Part shown: positions 15,301 through 29,618 of the stretch, in pieces
Position numbering within the stretch: the stretch's first letter is position 1
Layout: each line of letters begins with the position of its first letter
Position numbers and translations under genes: made by a program
The notes under the pieces: model-generated
Database searches by the model: none
The model's input: only the letters and a program-made list of their open reading frames with translations
What the model was told of the DNA's origin: nothing
Assembly (NCBI RefSeq): GCF_017834145.1
Contig: NZ_JAFIDA010000001.1
Location: forward strand, 1,302,001 to 1,366,000
DNA: 64,000 nt
Source of the DNA: Leucobacter exalbidus
Lineage (GTDB): Bacteria > Actinomycetota > Actinomycetes > Actinomycetales > Microbacteriaceae
Reading direction: 5' to 3'

Positions 15301-16284
15301 GTGCTGAACCCCTCGCATTTGCGCACGCTTCTCGTCGTACTTGAACAGGGCTCTTTCGCGGCCGCCGCCAATCGGCTCGGGTACACTCCCTCGGCGGTGT
15401 CCCAGCAAATTGCGGCGCTCGAACAGAGCGTGGGGGTCACGCTCTTCGATCGCGGTGCACGCAATGCCATCCCCACGCACGCCGCCCGGGTAATGGCGAC
15501 GCGAGCTCAGTCCGTACTTACCGAGCTCGACGCGATCGAGGAGGCGGTTCGACTGCCCTCAGAACTCGATGCTTCCCGCCTCCCTCCGCTACGAATCAGC
15601 GTCTACCCAAGCTTGGTGTCCCCGCTGGCCCCCTACCTCGCAACGCAGGGAAACAGGATGGGCGAGCCCGCACGGGTGAAGCTCAGCGTGCGCGACCCGT
15701 CACTCAGTGTGAAGGCGCTGGTCGATGGCGAAGACGTCGACGTCTCGGTCGTGTATCTCGTCGACGGCACTGAGCTGCACTGGCCGGCTGCGCTGCAGAG
15801 CGTGGCGATTGGCACCGATCCCTACCTGCTGGTCGTGCCGCGCGCGTGGGAAGTGCATCACCCGCTTCAGGGTGCGGGCGTACATTCGCTTGCCATGGGG
15901 CTAGCGTCACTGCAGAACCGCCCCTGGGTGATGCATCACCCAGGCTCGAGCGACAGCGAGGTGATCGAGCGACTGTTCACCGCGCACCGGTTACAGCCAC
16001 AGGTCGTCGCCCGCGCCGATGACTTCACGGTCTCGCTGCGGCTGGTGTCACTCGGCTTTGCTGGCGCATTTATCCCCCGCGTTGCACTCGGCCCGATTTC
16101 CGAGCTCTCCCCCGATGTTGTTGTGATTGACGTCCCCGAGCTGCAGCTATCGCGATCGGTGACGGCGCTCATCTCGCCCCGCGCGCCCGTCGAAGAGGTG
16201 GCAGATCTTGTGGCCGCGTTGCAGCAACTCCACAACCACGCGCCCTCGACTTCGATTCCGACCGCCACCCCGACAGGAGCCTAA
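15301..16284 (+). CDS. LysR-family transcriptional regulator
   Basis: Start set at GTG 15301, with AAGGAG 5 nt upstream, giving 327 residues. The N-terminal winged helix-turn-helix is typical: HLRTLLVVLEQGSFAAAANRLG, SAVSQQIAALEQSVGVTLFDR. A periplasmic-binding-like effector domain follows. It is divergent from the amidohydrolase/transporter cluster and overlaps the next gene by one base (TAATG), so it probably controls both the uptake cassette and the downstream serine hydrolase. The inducer is unknown. Confidence 0.88.
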   Translation: MLNPSHLRTLLVVLEQGSFAAAANRLGYTPSAVSQQIAALEQSVGVTLFDRGARNAIPTHAARVMATRAQSVLTELDAIEEAVRLPSELDASRLPPLRISVYPSLVSPLAPYLATQGNRMGEPARVKLSVRDPSLSVKALVDGEDVDVSVVYLVDGTELHWPAALQSVAIGTDPYLLVVPRAWEVHHPLQGAGVHSLAMGLASLQNRPWVMHHPGSSDSEVIERLFTAHRLQPQVVARADDFTVSLRLVSLGFAGAFIPRVALGPISELSPDVVVIDVPELQLSRSVTALISPRAPVEEVADLVAALQQLHNHAPSTSIPTATPTGA

Positions 16285-17081
16285 TGAACGTCCCACTCAC
16301 CACAAACTTGGGTACCCGGTGGTCGGTGCTGGTGACCGACATCGACTCGGGTGAGGTGCTGCTCGCGCATAGCCCCGAGCAGGTGGTCGATACCGCCAGC
16401 ATGGGCAAGATCTTTCTCCTCCATCGGCTGCTCGCTGAGGCCGACGCTGGTACTCGGTCGCTTGAAGATCGGGTCACGAGGCGACCGGTGGAGCACATGG
16501 ATGAGTCGGGGATCTGGCACCTCCTCCAGCAGGATTCGCTCACGCTGTACGACGTCGCTGCCCTGATTGGGGCATCCAGCGATAACGCCGCCACCAATAC
16601 GCTGTGCCGCGTCCTCGGCCTCCCCGCGGTGCAGGCGCATACGCGCGCGCTCGGGTACGAAGCTTCGGGTCTCGACGATGTAGTGCGCTGGCCCATTCCG
16701 ACCGGGGCATCGCCCACGCTGTCGCATGCGAACGCCGCCGAGCTCGTGCGATTTGTCACCCGCACCGCGCTGGGCACCGATTTATCGCAGGCGTCTGCAG
16801 ATACGTTGCAGCGCTGGCTCGGAGCCGGCACCGACCTGTCCATGGTGGCGTCGGCGTTCAACCTTGATCCGCTCGCGCATTACCAGTTCGATCGCGACGT
16901 TTGGCTCTGGAACAAGACGGGCACGATCTCGAGCGTGCGTGCCGATGCCGGGCTGGTGATGAGCAGCAAGCGCCGGATCGCCTACGCCGTGATCGCGAAC
17001 TGGCAACCGGGCGAAGACGGCCGCGATGAGGTGCTGAATCAGATGCGCGGCATCGGGTCGTTTATCGCTGAGTACTTATAG
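16284..17081 (+). CDS. Class A beta-lactamase-like serine hydrolase, cytoplasmic
   Basis: 265 residues. The penicillin-binding fold motifs are all present: S39-M-G-K42, S99-D-N101 and K211-T-G213. There is no signal peptide, unlike true secreted class A enzymes, and I see no clear omega-loop ExxLN motif with the general-base Glu. It is coupled to the LysR gene and linked to amide-processing genes. It is more likely an intracellular hydrolase of a small amide, lactam or ester than a resistance determinant, but this is inference. Confidence 0.7.
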   Translation: MNVPLTTNLGTRWSVLVTDIDSGEVLLAHSPEQVVDTASMGKIFLLHRLLAEADAGTRSLEDRVTRRPVEHMDESGIWHLLQQDSLTLYDVAALIGASSDNAATNTLCRVLGLPAVQAHTRALGYEASGLDDVVRWPIPTGASPTLSHANAAELVRFVTRTALGTDLSQASADTLQRWLGAGTDLSMVASAFNLDPLAHYQFDRDVWLWNKTGTISSVRADAGLVMSSKRRIAYAVIANWQPGEDGRDEVLNQMRGIGSFIAEYL

Positions 17082-17200
17082 CGACAGGTCGCGGTCGCGC
17101 TCGTGGAGCGGGTCCGGCTACACCGCACGTTGCACGCACCGTGAACCGAATCACCCACCCCGGGCTCTTGTACCATCTATGGTAGCGATAGGTAAAACAA

Positions 17201-17250
17201 AGGGGCCGTCAGGACACGCTCACTCAATCGTGAACATCCTAACGACCCCT
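17201..17250 (-). terminator. Rho-independent terminator of rRNA operon 2
   Basis: The minus strand has a 14-bp stem (AGGGGTCGTTAGGA with TCCTGACGGCCCCT, wobbles included) followed by TTTGTTTTACC. It lies 13 bp beyond the 5S gene. Its sequence is unrelated to the terminator of operon 1, so the operon duplication did not include the terminator. Confidence 0.9.
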
Positions 17251-17263
17251 TCATTGAAAAGGT

Positions 17264-17382
17264 GTCCGGCGGTGACCTACTCTCCCACACCCTCCCGAGT
17301 GCAGTACCATCGGCGCAATCAGTCTTAGCTTCCGGGTTCGGAATGTGACCGGGCGTTTCCCTGATGCTATAACCACCGTAAC
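17264..17382 (-). rRNA. rrf: 5S ribosomal RNA, copy 2
   Basis: Same length and sequence as copy 1 except for the base at 17347. The 5S-23S spacer after it differs from that of operon 1 over a short block (about 17413-17435). Confidence 0.93.
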
Positions 17383-17532
17383 TCTATCAACACACAAACC
17401 ACACCCAAACCCGAGAACACCATCGGTGTCCTTGATTTGGGGGTGTGGCCGTCCGTTGGGAACCACAAAGTAGACGCGAACAATCGTTACACAAAAATCA
17501 GATCTTATGCCCAACACAAAGTGTTAGGAAGA

Positions 17533-22581
<5,049 letters not shown>

Positions 22582-23115
22582 TAAAAAATTACATGCCCCA
22601 CCAGAAAACGGAAAAAGCTTCCCAGCAGAACGAGTTCAACCTGACAAAAACGAACATCATTACTGACGTTCATATAATTTGTCCAAAACAACCCCACCAA
22701 TCCGAAGATCGGGAAGGGTTTAAATAAATTGGCATTTGACAATTTAAGTGCACACTATTGAGTTCTCAAGGACCAGACACTCCCCGTACCAGCCAAAGGC
22801 CTTCCGAAGAGCAACCTGTCTAACTTACCACACTTTCTGGTAAGTATTTGCGCAAGCTAATGAGCCGGACTGTTGTTCCGGCCCGGCAGCGTTGCAGCGA
22901 CAAGAGATAACAATACGCAGATGCGGGGGTGAGGGCAACTCGCGCCACTATCGCGGGCGTGTCTGCCCGGTAAACCGCGGGTTTACGCCAAATGTCAGCT
23001 TTGAGGCCTGCTGCCTAGGCTCTACCGATCTGCCCAGACGCCAAGCCCGTTACCCGCCACATCTCGGAAATGCGCCCGGTGCAGCTGAGCGGTCACGCGG
23101 AGCGTGCCTGAGGCC
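22582..23115 (-). promoter_or_regulatory. Leader/promoter of rRNA operon 2 and non-coding gap
   Basis: Matches the operon 1 leader up to about 22922, including the TTGAGAACT box (22748-22771). One short block differs: cttaccacactttctggtaag forms a 7-bp dyad here that is weaker in copy 1. From 22923 to 23115 I see no gene or clear signal. Confidence 0.55.
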
Positions 23116-24570
23116 CTATTCCTTTTCGGGCATCGACGGGTGGCGTTCGGCGTACGGCTTGCGCGGAATGAAGGCCGCGAGGCCGAGGGCGATAATCGCG
23201 GCAAGAATACCGAGCAAGAACGACAGCTGATACCCACTGCCCGAGGGCATTCCAGAGGAGCTCGACGCGCTCGAAGCCGCAAGTACCGCACCCATGACAG
23301 CCGCCGCGGTGCTCGTGCCGAGCGACCGGAAGAGAGCGTTAAGACCGTTCGAAGCGCCGGTCTCGTGCTGCGGCACCGATCGCATGATGAGCATCGGCAT
23401 CGACGAATAGCCGAAGCCGATACCAACACCGATGAGCAGGTTTGCGATAAGCAGTTGCCAGACTGCACCGTGGAAGAAGATTGAGAAGCCGTAGGCGACG
23501 ATCAACGCGGTCGCACCCATCATCAATAGGGACTTCGGGCCGATGATGCCAGCAAGGCGTCCCGCGACGGGCGACAGTAGCAGCATGCAGATTCCTGAGG
23601 GCATGATGATGAGGCTCGCAATGAAAAGGGAGAGCCCGAATCCGACGCCATCACCGGCAGGCTGCTCGAGCATCTGCGGGTAGACAACGTTTGATGCGAA
23701 CAACGAGAAGCCGAGAGCGACAGAGGCGAGGTTCGTGAGCAACACCGGCCGGCGAGCGGCTACCCGCAAGTCAAGTAATGGATCCTTCGTGCGCAGCTGG
23801 TACCAGCCCCAGAGCACAGCAATGACTAAACCCCCCAGACCGGTGAGAATCGTGGTCGGGCTAAGCCATCCCCACGAGTCGCCGCGAGAGATAGCGAGGA
23901 GGAGACACAGGAGTGCGGCAGCCAAGCCGATTGCGCCCAGATAGTCGAACCGACCCGCTGTGCGCAGCACGCTCACTGGCACGATCCACAGCACGAGGCC
24001 AAAGGCCATGGCGCACAACACCGTCGTCATCCAAAATAGGGCGTGCCAGTCAGCGTATTCGGTGATCAGCGCGCTCACTGGGAGGCCAATGGCTGAACCA
24101 ACTCCGAGCGTCGAACTCATCGTTGCTACGGCGGAGTCCACCTTGTTTGCTGGCAAGATGTCGCGCATTACCGAGATCCCGAGAGGAATCACACCCGACA
24201 TCGCGCCTTGAAGCGCACGGCCCGCAATGACGATGACGACGTCCGAGCTCAATGCGATGATGAGCGAACCAACTAGCGTCACGAGCAATAGCGCAAGAAT
24301 CACGCGCCGCTTGCCGTACATGTCGCCGAGGCGCCCCGAAATAGGGGTGATGATCGCTGCCGCCAGCAGAGTCGCGGTGAGCACCCAAGCGGTGTCATCG
24401 CGGGTCGAGTCCAATAGCTCAGGAAGCCGCGACTGAATAGGCACGACAAGCGTAAAGAGGAACGATGCACACAAACCCATCGTCAACAGCACCACGATGA
24501 TGGCGCGGTGCGGGGATTCGCGGGCGAGTCGTCGCCTTATCGCATCATCATTTGCCATAGCTGCAACCAT
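23116..24570 (-). CDS. MFS drug:H+ antiporter, 14-TM DHA2 type
   Basis: Start set at ATG 24570 (MVAAMANDDAIRRRL), with 24558 as the alternative. The longer frame to 24693 would overlap the divergent gene. About 484 residues with roughly 14 hydrophobic segments, the MFS motif GRLGDMYGKRR after TM2, and GRALQGAMSGVIPLGISVMRD characteristic of DHA2 exporters. It probably exports hydrophobic compounds. It is divergent from a second MFS gene 75 bp away. Third-position GC looks lower than in the flanking genes, which may indicate acquisition, but I did not compute it. Confidence 0.85.
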   Translation of the reverse strand: MVAAMANDDAIRRRLARESPHRAIIVVLLTMGLCASFLFTLVVPIQSRLPELLDSTRDDTAWVLTATLLAAAIITPISGRLGDMYGKRRVILALLLVTLVGSLIIALSSDVVIVIAGRALQGAMSGVIPLGISVMRDILPANKVDSAVATMSSTLGVGSAIGLPVSALITEYADWHALFWMTTVLCAMAFGLVLWIVPVSVLRTAGRFDYLGAIGLAAALLCLLLAISRGDSWGWLSPTTILTGLGGLVIAVLWGWYQLRTKDPLLDLRVAARRPVLLTNLASVALGFSLFASNVVYPQMLEQPAGDGVGFGLSLFIASLIIMPSGICMLLLSPVAGRLAGIIGPKSLLMMGATALIVAYGFSIFFHGAVWQLLIANLLIGVGIGFGYSSMPMLIMRSVPQHETGASNGLNALFRSLGTSTAAAVMGAVLAASSASSSSGMPSGSGYQLSFLLGILAAIIALGLAAFIPRKPYAERHPSMPEKE

Positions 24571-24644
24571 AGCCCGGCGCTGTTCTTGAAACCGGGGATC
24601 CGGCCACAGATTAGACTCGCAAGCATGAACCCGGGACCGCACGA

Positions 24645-25853
24645 ATGAGCCGCGCGGCCGCGCGGCCTGGGTACCGCAAGCTTCTGATCGCACTGTTCTG
24701 CGCCGGGATCGCGACCTTCGCCCAGCTCTACGCCCCGCAAAGCGTGCTGCCCATCATCGCCAGGTCGGCCCAGGTCTCACCAGACACCGCTGCCCTGTGC
24801 ATTTCGGTGGCTACCGGGGCGCTGGCCCTCGGCGTACTCCCCTGGGCGGTGGTCGCGGCCCGCATCGGGCGGGCCCGCACCATCTCAATTGCGATTGCCG
24901 GATCAGCGTTGATCGGTTGCGCGATACCGTTTGCTCCCACGTTTGCGCTTTTCTTGACCGGCCGCGCGATCGAAGGGTTCTTGCTGGCTGCGGTGCCCGC
25001 GGTCGCCGTGGCGTACTTGGCTGAGCAGGTCGATGCGGCAGACACGGCCCCTGCCGCTGGTGTCTACGTAGCGGGCACCACGGTGGGTGGGCTGCTCGGC
25101 CGAGTGGTGTCGGGCCCCTTGTCTGAACTGTTTGGCTGGCGCACGGCTCTGCTTGTCGTTGCCCTCGGTGGGCTCACCGCGGCCGTCTTGTTCATCACGC
25201 TCGCTCCCCGCCGAACGCCTTCGACCAACGAACGGTCAATGCAGGGCTTCCTGTCACGGCTGGCGCGCACCTATCTCAGCGGGCCGTTGCTGCTGATGTA
25301 CCTGCAGCCGTTCTTGCTCATGGGCGTCTTTGTGGCGCTCTACAACTACCTCGGGTTTCGGCTTGAGGCTGCACCATTTGCATTCTCGGCGACCGCGGTC
25401 TCGCTCTTGTACTTCACATACCTTGCGGGCACCTTCGCTGCTGCGCGGGCGGGGTCGCTCGTGCAGCGTTTGGGGTTCAAACGCGCGACGATGCTTTCCC
25501 AGGCCGCCATGTTTGTGGGCCTGGCTCTCACGCTGTCCTCGAACGCGTCGGTGATCATCGCAGGCCTGGTGCTGCACACCGCCGGGTTCTTCGCCGCGCA
25601 TGCGGCGCTCACATCGTGGACTCCGCTGGTGGCGCGCGGCCTCGCCGCCGAGGCATCGGCCGGATACAGCCTGGCGTACTACCTGGGTTCGAGTCTCATC
25701 GGCTGGGCTGCCGGGCTGCTCCTGGCACAGCTGGGCTGGCAGCTGACGATCGCGGCACTCATGCTGATCGTGGTGGTCGCCGCGGTGCTCACCTTCAGCT
25801 CGCGCGAACCAGCAGCTGGCCCTGGGCGAAACGCATCGGGGCCCCGCAGCTGA
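24645..25853 (+). CDS. MFS transporter, YnfM-like
   Basis: 402 residues, about 12 hydrophobic segments. The first helix region, ALFCAGIATFAQLYAPQSVLP, is typical of the YnfM/arabinose-efflux-like group, and the A motif reads AARIGRARTISIAIAG. Divergent from the DHA2 exporter. No linked metabolic gene suggests a substrate. The stop codon lies inside a 15-bp terminator hairpin. Confidence 0.85.
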   Translation: MSRAAARPGYRKLLIALFCAGIATFAQLYAPQSVLPIIARSAQVSPDTAALCISVATGALALGVLPWAVVAARIGRARTISIAIAGSALIGCAIPFAPTFALFLTGRAIEGFLLAAVPAVAVAYLAEQVDAADTAPAAGVYVAGTTVGGLLGRVVSGPLSELFGWRTALLVVALGGLTAAVLFITLAPRRTPSTNERSMQGFLSRLARTYLSGPLLLMYLQPFLLMGVFVALYNYLGFRLEAAPFAFSATAVSLLYFTYLAGTFAAARAGSLVQRLGFKRATMLSQAAMFVGLALTLSSNASVIIAGLVLHTAGFFAAHAALTSWTPLVARGLAAEASAGYSLAYYLGSSLIGWAAGLLLAQLGWQLTIAALMLIVVVAAVLTFSSREPAAGPGRNASGPRS

Positions 25854-25871
25854 GATAGCTGCGGGGCCCCG
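25837..25871. terminator. GC-rich hairpin between convergent genes
   Basis: A perfect 15-bp inverted repeat (CGGGGCCCCGCAGCT and its complement) around a 5-nt loop spans the end of the MFS gene and faces the NCS1 permease gene. No T tract is evident, but it can act on both strands. Confidence 0.65.
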
Positions 25872-25905
25872 GGTACTAGTTAGCAAGCCAACACAAGCAG
25901 CGTGG

Positions 25906-27330
25906 CTAGCCGCCCACCCGCAGCGCGGCCGTGCTATCGGCGTCATCGAGCAAATGCCCGGTGGCGTCGGCGTCGCGGGCGTCGCGCAGGCCGAGGCGCT
26001 TCACTCCCCCGAGCGCAAACATCAGGCCGAGGTACAGCGCGAAGCTCACGATGAACGCCGGAATGTTTGCGCCGATCGGGCTGGGCACCACGTATGCCCA
26101 CAGGTACGACAGCGTCGCGCCCACGATCCACACGAAGATGGCGACCCAGTTCACTCCGGCGAGATACCAGTACCGGCTTTCGCGCCGCTCGTGCAGAATC
26201 ATGCGCGAGTACCCCCTGCGCTTCAGCAGGTAGTAGTCGGCGATCATGATCGCGAACACCGGCACGAAGAACGCGCTGATGATGAACAAGAAGTCGGTGA
26301 ACTGGTTCAAGAGCCCCAGGAAGGTCGAGCCGATGATCGAAATCACACCGAGCACGAGCGCGGTGGGCAAGAACTTGAGACGCAGCTTTGACTGCGCGTT
26401 CACGACCGAGGTGACCATGCCGAACACGACCATGGTGTTGGTGGCCATCACCGAGAGGAAGATCACAATGCCCAGCGGCCACCCAAACTGGCCCACGATC
26501 ACCGAGGGGTCGAAGGCGATGGCGTCGTTCCCCTCGAGGATCACGGCGCTGAAGGCGACGAGTCCCAGGAACATCGCGATGCAGGTGGAGAGCGTGTAAC
26601 CGATGCTCGATCCGACGATGCCGGCGGTGCTCGATTTGGCGTGCCGGTTCATGTCGGCCGAGAGCACGGTCCACGAGATTGCGGTGGCGATCACCATGTC
26701 GAGGGTAATGAACGCTGAGCCGCCCAGCTCGGGGTCGACGGGCAGATTCGCGAATTCGCTCGGGCTGAATGCCCCAAACGCGGCCGCAAACACGGTGCCC
26801 ATCACGACCAAAATCAGCAGCGCGAGCCACGGCTCAACGCGCGAGATGCCGGTGTGCCCGAAGATCGCGAGCACGACCACGATGCCCTGGCAGATCGCCG
26901 AGAACAGTGCCGGGTTCGAGTACCCGGTGGCGTCGTGCACGAGGAAGTTGACGGTGACGCCGGCGAGCATTGCCTGCACCCAGCTCCACCCCATCAAGAT
27001 GATGAGGTTGGCGGCCGCGGGCAAGAGGCTGCCGCGAATGCCAAATGATCCGCGGGTGAGGGCCATCGTGGGGAGCCCCGTGCGGGTGCCCATGTTGCCC
27101 ACGAGCACCAGCACGAGCACCCCGATGAGCGTGCCGGTGACGATCATGGCACTCGCGGTGCCAAACGATACGGCGGGCACAAACAGGGTGCCGGTGAGCA
27201 AAGTAGTGACCACGAGGTTGGCGGCGAGCCAGATCATGCCGATCCGGATCACTCCCTGCGAACCGCGTACCGGGCCCGCTGATTCATCGTGGCCGTCGAG
27301 GTTGACGGCCATCGTTGCTGGGCTGGTCAT
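25906..27330 (-). CDS. NCS1-family permease (purine/cytosine permease-like)
   Basis: 474 residues with about 12 membrane segments. NCS1 features include GNMGTRTGLPTMALTRGSFG early in the protein and MGWSWVQAMLAGVTVNF in TM3. The ATG overlaps the stop of the NTF2-like gene (ATGA) and GAGGTGA precedes it. NCS1 carriers import nucleobases, hydantoins, allantoin and related ureido or guanidino compounds. Linkage to an agmatinase-family enzyme suggests a substrate with a guanidino or ureido group. Confidence 0.85.
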   Translation of the reverse strand: MTSPATMAVNLDGHDESAGPVRGSQGVIRIGMIWLAANLVVTTLLTGTLFVPAVSFGTASAMIVTGTLIGVLVLVLVGNMGTRTGLPTMALTRGSFGIRGSLLPAAANLIILMGWSWVQAMLAGVTVNFLVHDATGYSNPALFSAICQGIVVVLAIFGHTGISRVEPWLALLILVVMGTVFAAAFGAFSPSEFANLPVDPELGGSAFITLDMVIATAISWTVLSADMNRHAKSSTAGIVGSSIGYTLSTCIAMFLGLVAFSAVILEGNDAIAFDPSVIVGQFGWPLGIVIFLSVMATNTMVVFGMVTSVVNAQSKLRLKFLPTALVLGVISIIGSTFLGLLNQFTDFLFIISAFFVPVFAIMIADYYLLKRRGYSRMILHERRESRYWYLAGVNWVAIFVWIVGATLSYLWAYVVPSPIGANIPAFIVSFALYLGLMFALGGVKRLGLRDARDADATGHLLDDADSTAALRVGG

Positions 27331-27791
27331 GAGCTCACCTCGGGAACGGTGGAGAGGTGCTCGTGGATCGCGATCAGCGCGCCGTCGGCAACTGCGCCGG
27401 CCTCGGTGCCCGCTGCCGCGCTCGCGACCGTGCTTGCGACCGCGTTTGCGACCGAGCGGAAGATGATACTTTCGCGCTCAACGTATGATTCGGGGCCGGC
27501 CGAGGTATCGACACTGGTGTGCACGGTGTGGCTGAACACCGCGCCCCCGGGGAAGACCTGCACGAGGCGGTCGGTCGAGGTGCACGCGGTGACGCGCCAG
27601 CCGTCGGCCAACCAGCTTGCCCACAGCGTCTCGTATTCGGCACGCGAGTTCAGGCGTGCGGTTTCGGGGTGAAACACGAAGCTTGCCTCGGGGGCAAAGC
27701 CTGCGAAGTAGGCGTCGGTGTCGGTGCGCGAAAACGCCGCAACGATCGCGTCGGCAGCGGTGAGGACTTGTGCCTCGGTGGGGGTCAACAC
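27327..27791 (-). CDS. NTF2/SnoaL-like protein (AtzH-like)
   Basis: Start set at GTG 27791, preceded by AAAGGAG at 8 nt. A longer frame to 27857 would run through the hairpin that ends the previous gene. 154 residues; one NTF2-like cone fold is suggested by ADAIVAAFSRTDTDAYFAGFAPEASFVFH, an N-terminal helix pair. Such proteins occur beside amidohydrolase and ureohydrolase genes, where their role is unclear. Co-transcribed with the permease. Confidence 0.7.
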   Translation of the reverse strand: MLTPTEAQVLTAADAIVAAFSRTDTDAYFAGFAPEASFVFHPETARLNSRAEYETLWASWLADGWRVTACTSTDRLVQVFPGGAVFSHTVHTSVDTSAGPESYVERESIIFRSVANAVASTVASAAAGTEAGAVADGALIAIHEHLSTVPEVSS

Positions 27792-27843
27792 AGGGGGTGC
27801 TCCTTTGGGGCTCGTGGGGCCGAGCCGTAGGTCAATACAACGA

Positions 27844-27882
27844 AACGGCGGCGGCAACCAAAATTCTGTTGCCGCCGCCGTT
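27844..27882 (-). terminator. Hairpin after the ureohydrolase gene
   Basis: A perfect 15-bp stem (AACGGCGGCGGCAAC with its complement) and a 9-nt loop lie 10 bp after the agmatinase-family stop. With no long T run it may be an attenuator lowering expression of the two downstream genes rather than a full stop. Confidence 0.6.
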
Positions 27883-27892
27883 GCAGGTGTGG

Positions 27893-28840
27893 TTAGTCGC
27901 GTGCCGACATGGCGCTCACGAGCTCGTACACGACGTGGCTTGCGGCCACGGCCGTGATCTGCGCGTGGTCGTAGGCCGGGGCAACCTCGACGACGTCGGC
28001 TCCCACGATGTTGAGATCGGCGAGGCCGCGAATGATGCGCAGCATCTCGCGGCTGGTGAGTCCGCCGGCCTCGGGGGTGCCGGTGCCGGGGGCGTGCGCC
28101 GGATCAAGCACATCGATGTCGATGGAAATGTAGAGCGGCTTGTCACCGACGCGGGCGCGAATCTTCTCGAGGGCGGCGGGGACGCCGTTCTCTTCGATGA
28201 ACTCGGTGGTGACGATTTCGAAGCCGAGGCGTGCGTCGTCTTCGAGGTCTTCCTTGCCGTAGAGGGGGCCGCGGGTGCCGCCGTGCATGCTGGCGGTGAG
28301 GTCGATGAGGCCCTCTTCTGAGGCGCGGCGGAACGGGGTGCCGTGCGTCATCGGTGCACCGAAGTAGGTGTCCCAGGTGTCGAGGTGTGCGTCAAAGTGG
28401 AGCACGGCGACGGGGCCGTGCTTCTTGTTGATGGCGCGCAGCAGCGGCAGTGCGATCGTGTGGTCGCCGCCGATGGTGACGATCTTGTCGACGGCTTCGC
28501 CCAGTTCGGTCGCCGCCGCATCGATCTGGTTGACCGCTTCTTCGAGGTTGAAGGGGTTGGCCACGATGTCGCCGGCGTCAACGACCTGCTTCAGCGCGAA
28601 CGGCGAAACATCTTGCGCCGGGTTGTACGGGCGCAGCAGGCGTGAGGCCTCGCGCACGTGCGAGGGGCCGAAGCGCGCACCGGGGCGAAAGCTGACGCCC
28701 GTGTCGAAGGGAATACCCACGACGGCAATGTCTGCGGCCGGCACGTCTTCGATGCGGGGCAGCTTCGCGAACGTGGCGATACCGGCGTAGCGAGGCGTGA
28801 GGCTCGCATCAATGGGGCCCTGAGGAGTGTGATCGGACAC
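27893..28840 (-). CDS. Agmatinase/ureohydrolase-family enzyme
   Basis: 315 residues, GTG start with GGGA upstream. The binuclear metal motifs are intact: [18 protein letters not shown] and [19 protein letters not shown]. The enzyme hydrolyses a guanidino group to urea plus an amine. Agmatine and guanidinobutyrate are the classical substrates, and some relatives hydrolyse guanidine itself. It heads an operon with an NTF2-like protein and an NCS1 permease and is divergent from an XRE-cupin regulator. The substrate is not settled by sequence. Confidence 0.88.
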   Translation of the reverse strand: MSDHTPQGPIDASLTPRYAGIATFAKLPRIEDVPAADIAVVGIPFDTGVSFRPGARFGPSHVREASRLLRPYNPAQDVSPFALKQVVDAGDIVANPFNLEEAVNQIDAAATELGEAVDKIVTIGGDHTIALPLLRAINKKHGPVAVLHFDAHLDTWDTYFGAPMTHGTPFRRASEEGLIDLTASMHGGTRGPLYGKEDLEDDARLGFEIVTTEFIEENGVPAALEKIRARVGDKPLYISIDIDVLDPAHAPGTGTPEAGGLTSREMLRIIRGLADLNIVGADVVEVAPAYDHAQITAVAASHVVYELVSAMSARD

Positions 28841-28868
28841 GGTTCCCTACTTTCCAAGTTTTCTATTA

Positions 28869-28895
28869 GTAAACCGACTGGCACTGTCAGTTAAC
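28869..28895. promoter_or_regulatory. Imperfect 27-bp palindrome, candidate operator
   Basis: From GTAAACCGACTG to CTGTCAGTTAAC around a GCA centre, 9 of 12 outer positions pair. It lies between the ureohydrolase and XRE-cupin genes, 29 bp upstream of the ureohydrolase start, where a repressor would be effective. Confidence 0.5.
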
Positions 28896-28966
28896 TTTCA
28901 TCACACTATAGGCTGGTTCTATCGCCGCAGTCAACGCGGCACCACCAATCAGACGCGAGGAATCAG

Positions 28967-29548
28967 ATGCGACCGATACACCCCACCGCGGGCACCGATC
29001 CGGTGCGTATCGGAGCAAAGATTCGCGCCTCGCGCCTCGCACAGGGCCTCACCATTGAGCAGCTCGCGCAGGCCGCGGGGCTCACCAAGGGGTTTGTGAG
29101 TCGCCTTGAGCGCGACGACACGATGCCGAGCGTGCCCACGTTGGTGCAGCTGTGCCAGTCGTTGTCGCTGCCGATCGGGTCGCTGTTTGAAGAACCCGAT
29201 GTGCAGCTCATCAAGCTCGAGCATGCTCCGCAGATCAATATGGGTGGCACGGGGGCCGATGAACGCCTCATCACCCCGCGTTCTGAGCAGCGCGTGCAGG
29301 TGCTGCGGTCGTCGCTCGCACCGCGGGCGAGCGGCGGCACCAAGCTCTACACCGTGAACTGTGAGGTCGAGAGCATTCACATCATTTCGGGTGAGGTGGA
29401 TCTGTTGTTCACCGATCGCCGCACCACGCTCACGGTGGGCGATACCCTCACGTTTCCTGGCCGCACCCCGCACACGTGGGAGACGCGTGACCTGGGCGCC
29501 GAGGTGATGTGGATCCTCGCGCCCGCCGCCTGGAGCGGGTCAAACTAG
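28967..29548 (+). CDS. XRE-cupin transcriptional regulator
   Basis: 193 residues. The N-terminal XRE helix-turn-helix is clear (IGAKIRASRLAQGLTIEQLA, LTKGFVSRLERDDTMPSVPTL). A small cupin domain follows (IHIISGEVDLLF, LTVGDTLTFPGRTPHTWE). Proteins of this type (PuuR-like) often control amine, polyamine or amino-acid catabolism by sensing a small ligand in the cupin. The divergent ureohydrolase operon is the likely target. Confidence 0.88.
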   Translation: MRPIHPTAGTDPVRIGAKIRASRLAQGLTIEQLAQAAGLTKGFVSRLERDDTMPSVPTLVQLCQSLSLPIGSLFEEPDVQLIKLEHAPQINMGGTGADERLITPRSEQRVQVLRSSLAPRASGGTKLYTVNCEVESIHIISGEVDLLFTDRRTTLTVGDTLTFPGRTPHTWETRDLGAEVMWILAPAAWSGSN

Positions 29549-29564
29549 CCGCTGGCACAACGCA

Positions 29565-29596
29565 AAGGGGTGGTGCGCCGCAGCGCACCACCCCTT
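29565..29596. terminator. Bidirectional terminator between XRE-cupin gene and tyrS
   Basis: A 14-bp perfect stem (AAGGGGTGGTGCGC and its complement) closes a CGCA loop, in the 70-bp gap between convergent genes. Confidence 0.85.
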
Positions 29597-29618
29597 CACG
29601 GTCAAACGAATTACAAGA

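Noticed and set aside
16284-17081. Beta-lactam resistance gene
   Set aside because: No signal peptide and no clear omega-loop Glu motif; context is catabolic.
24571-24693. N-terminal extension of the DHA2 exporter
   Set aside because: The longer frame overlaps the start of the divergent MFS gene and encodes an Arg/Cys-rich segment unlike exporter N-termini.
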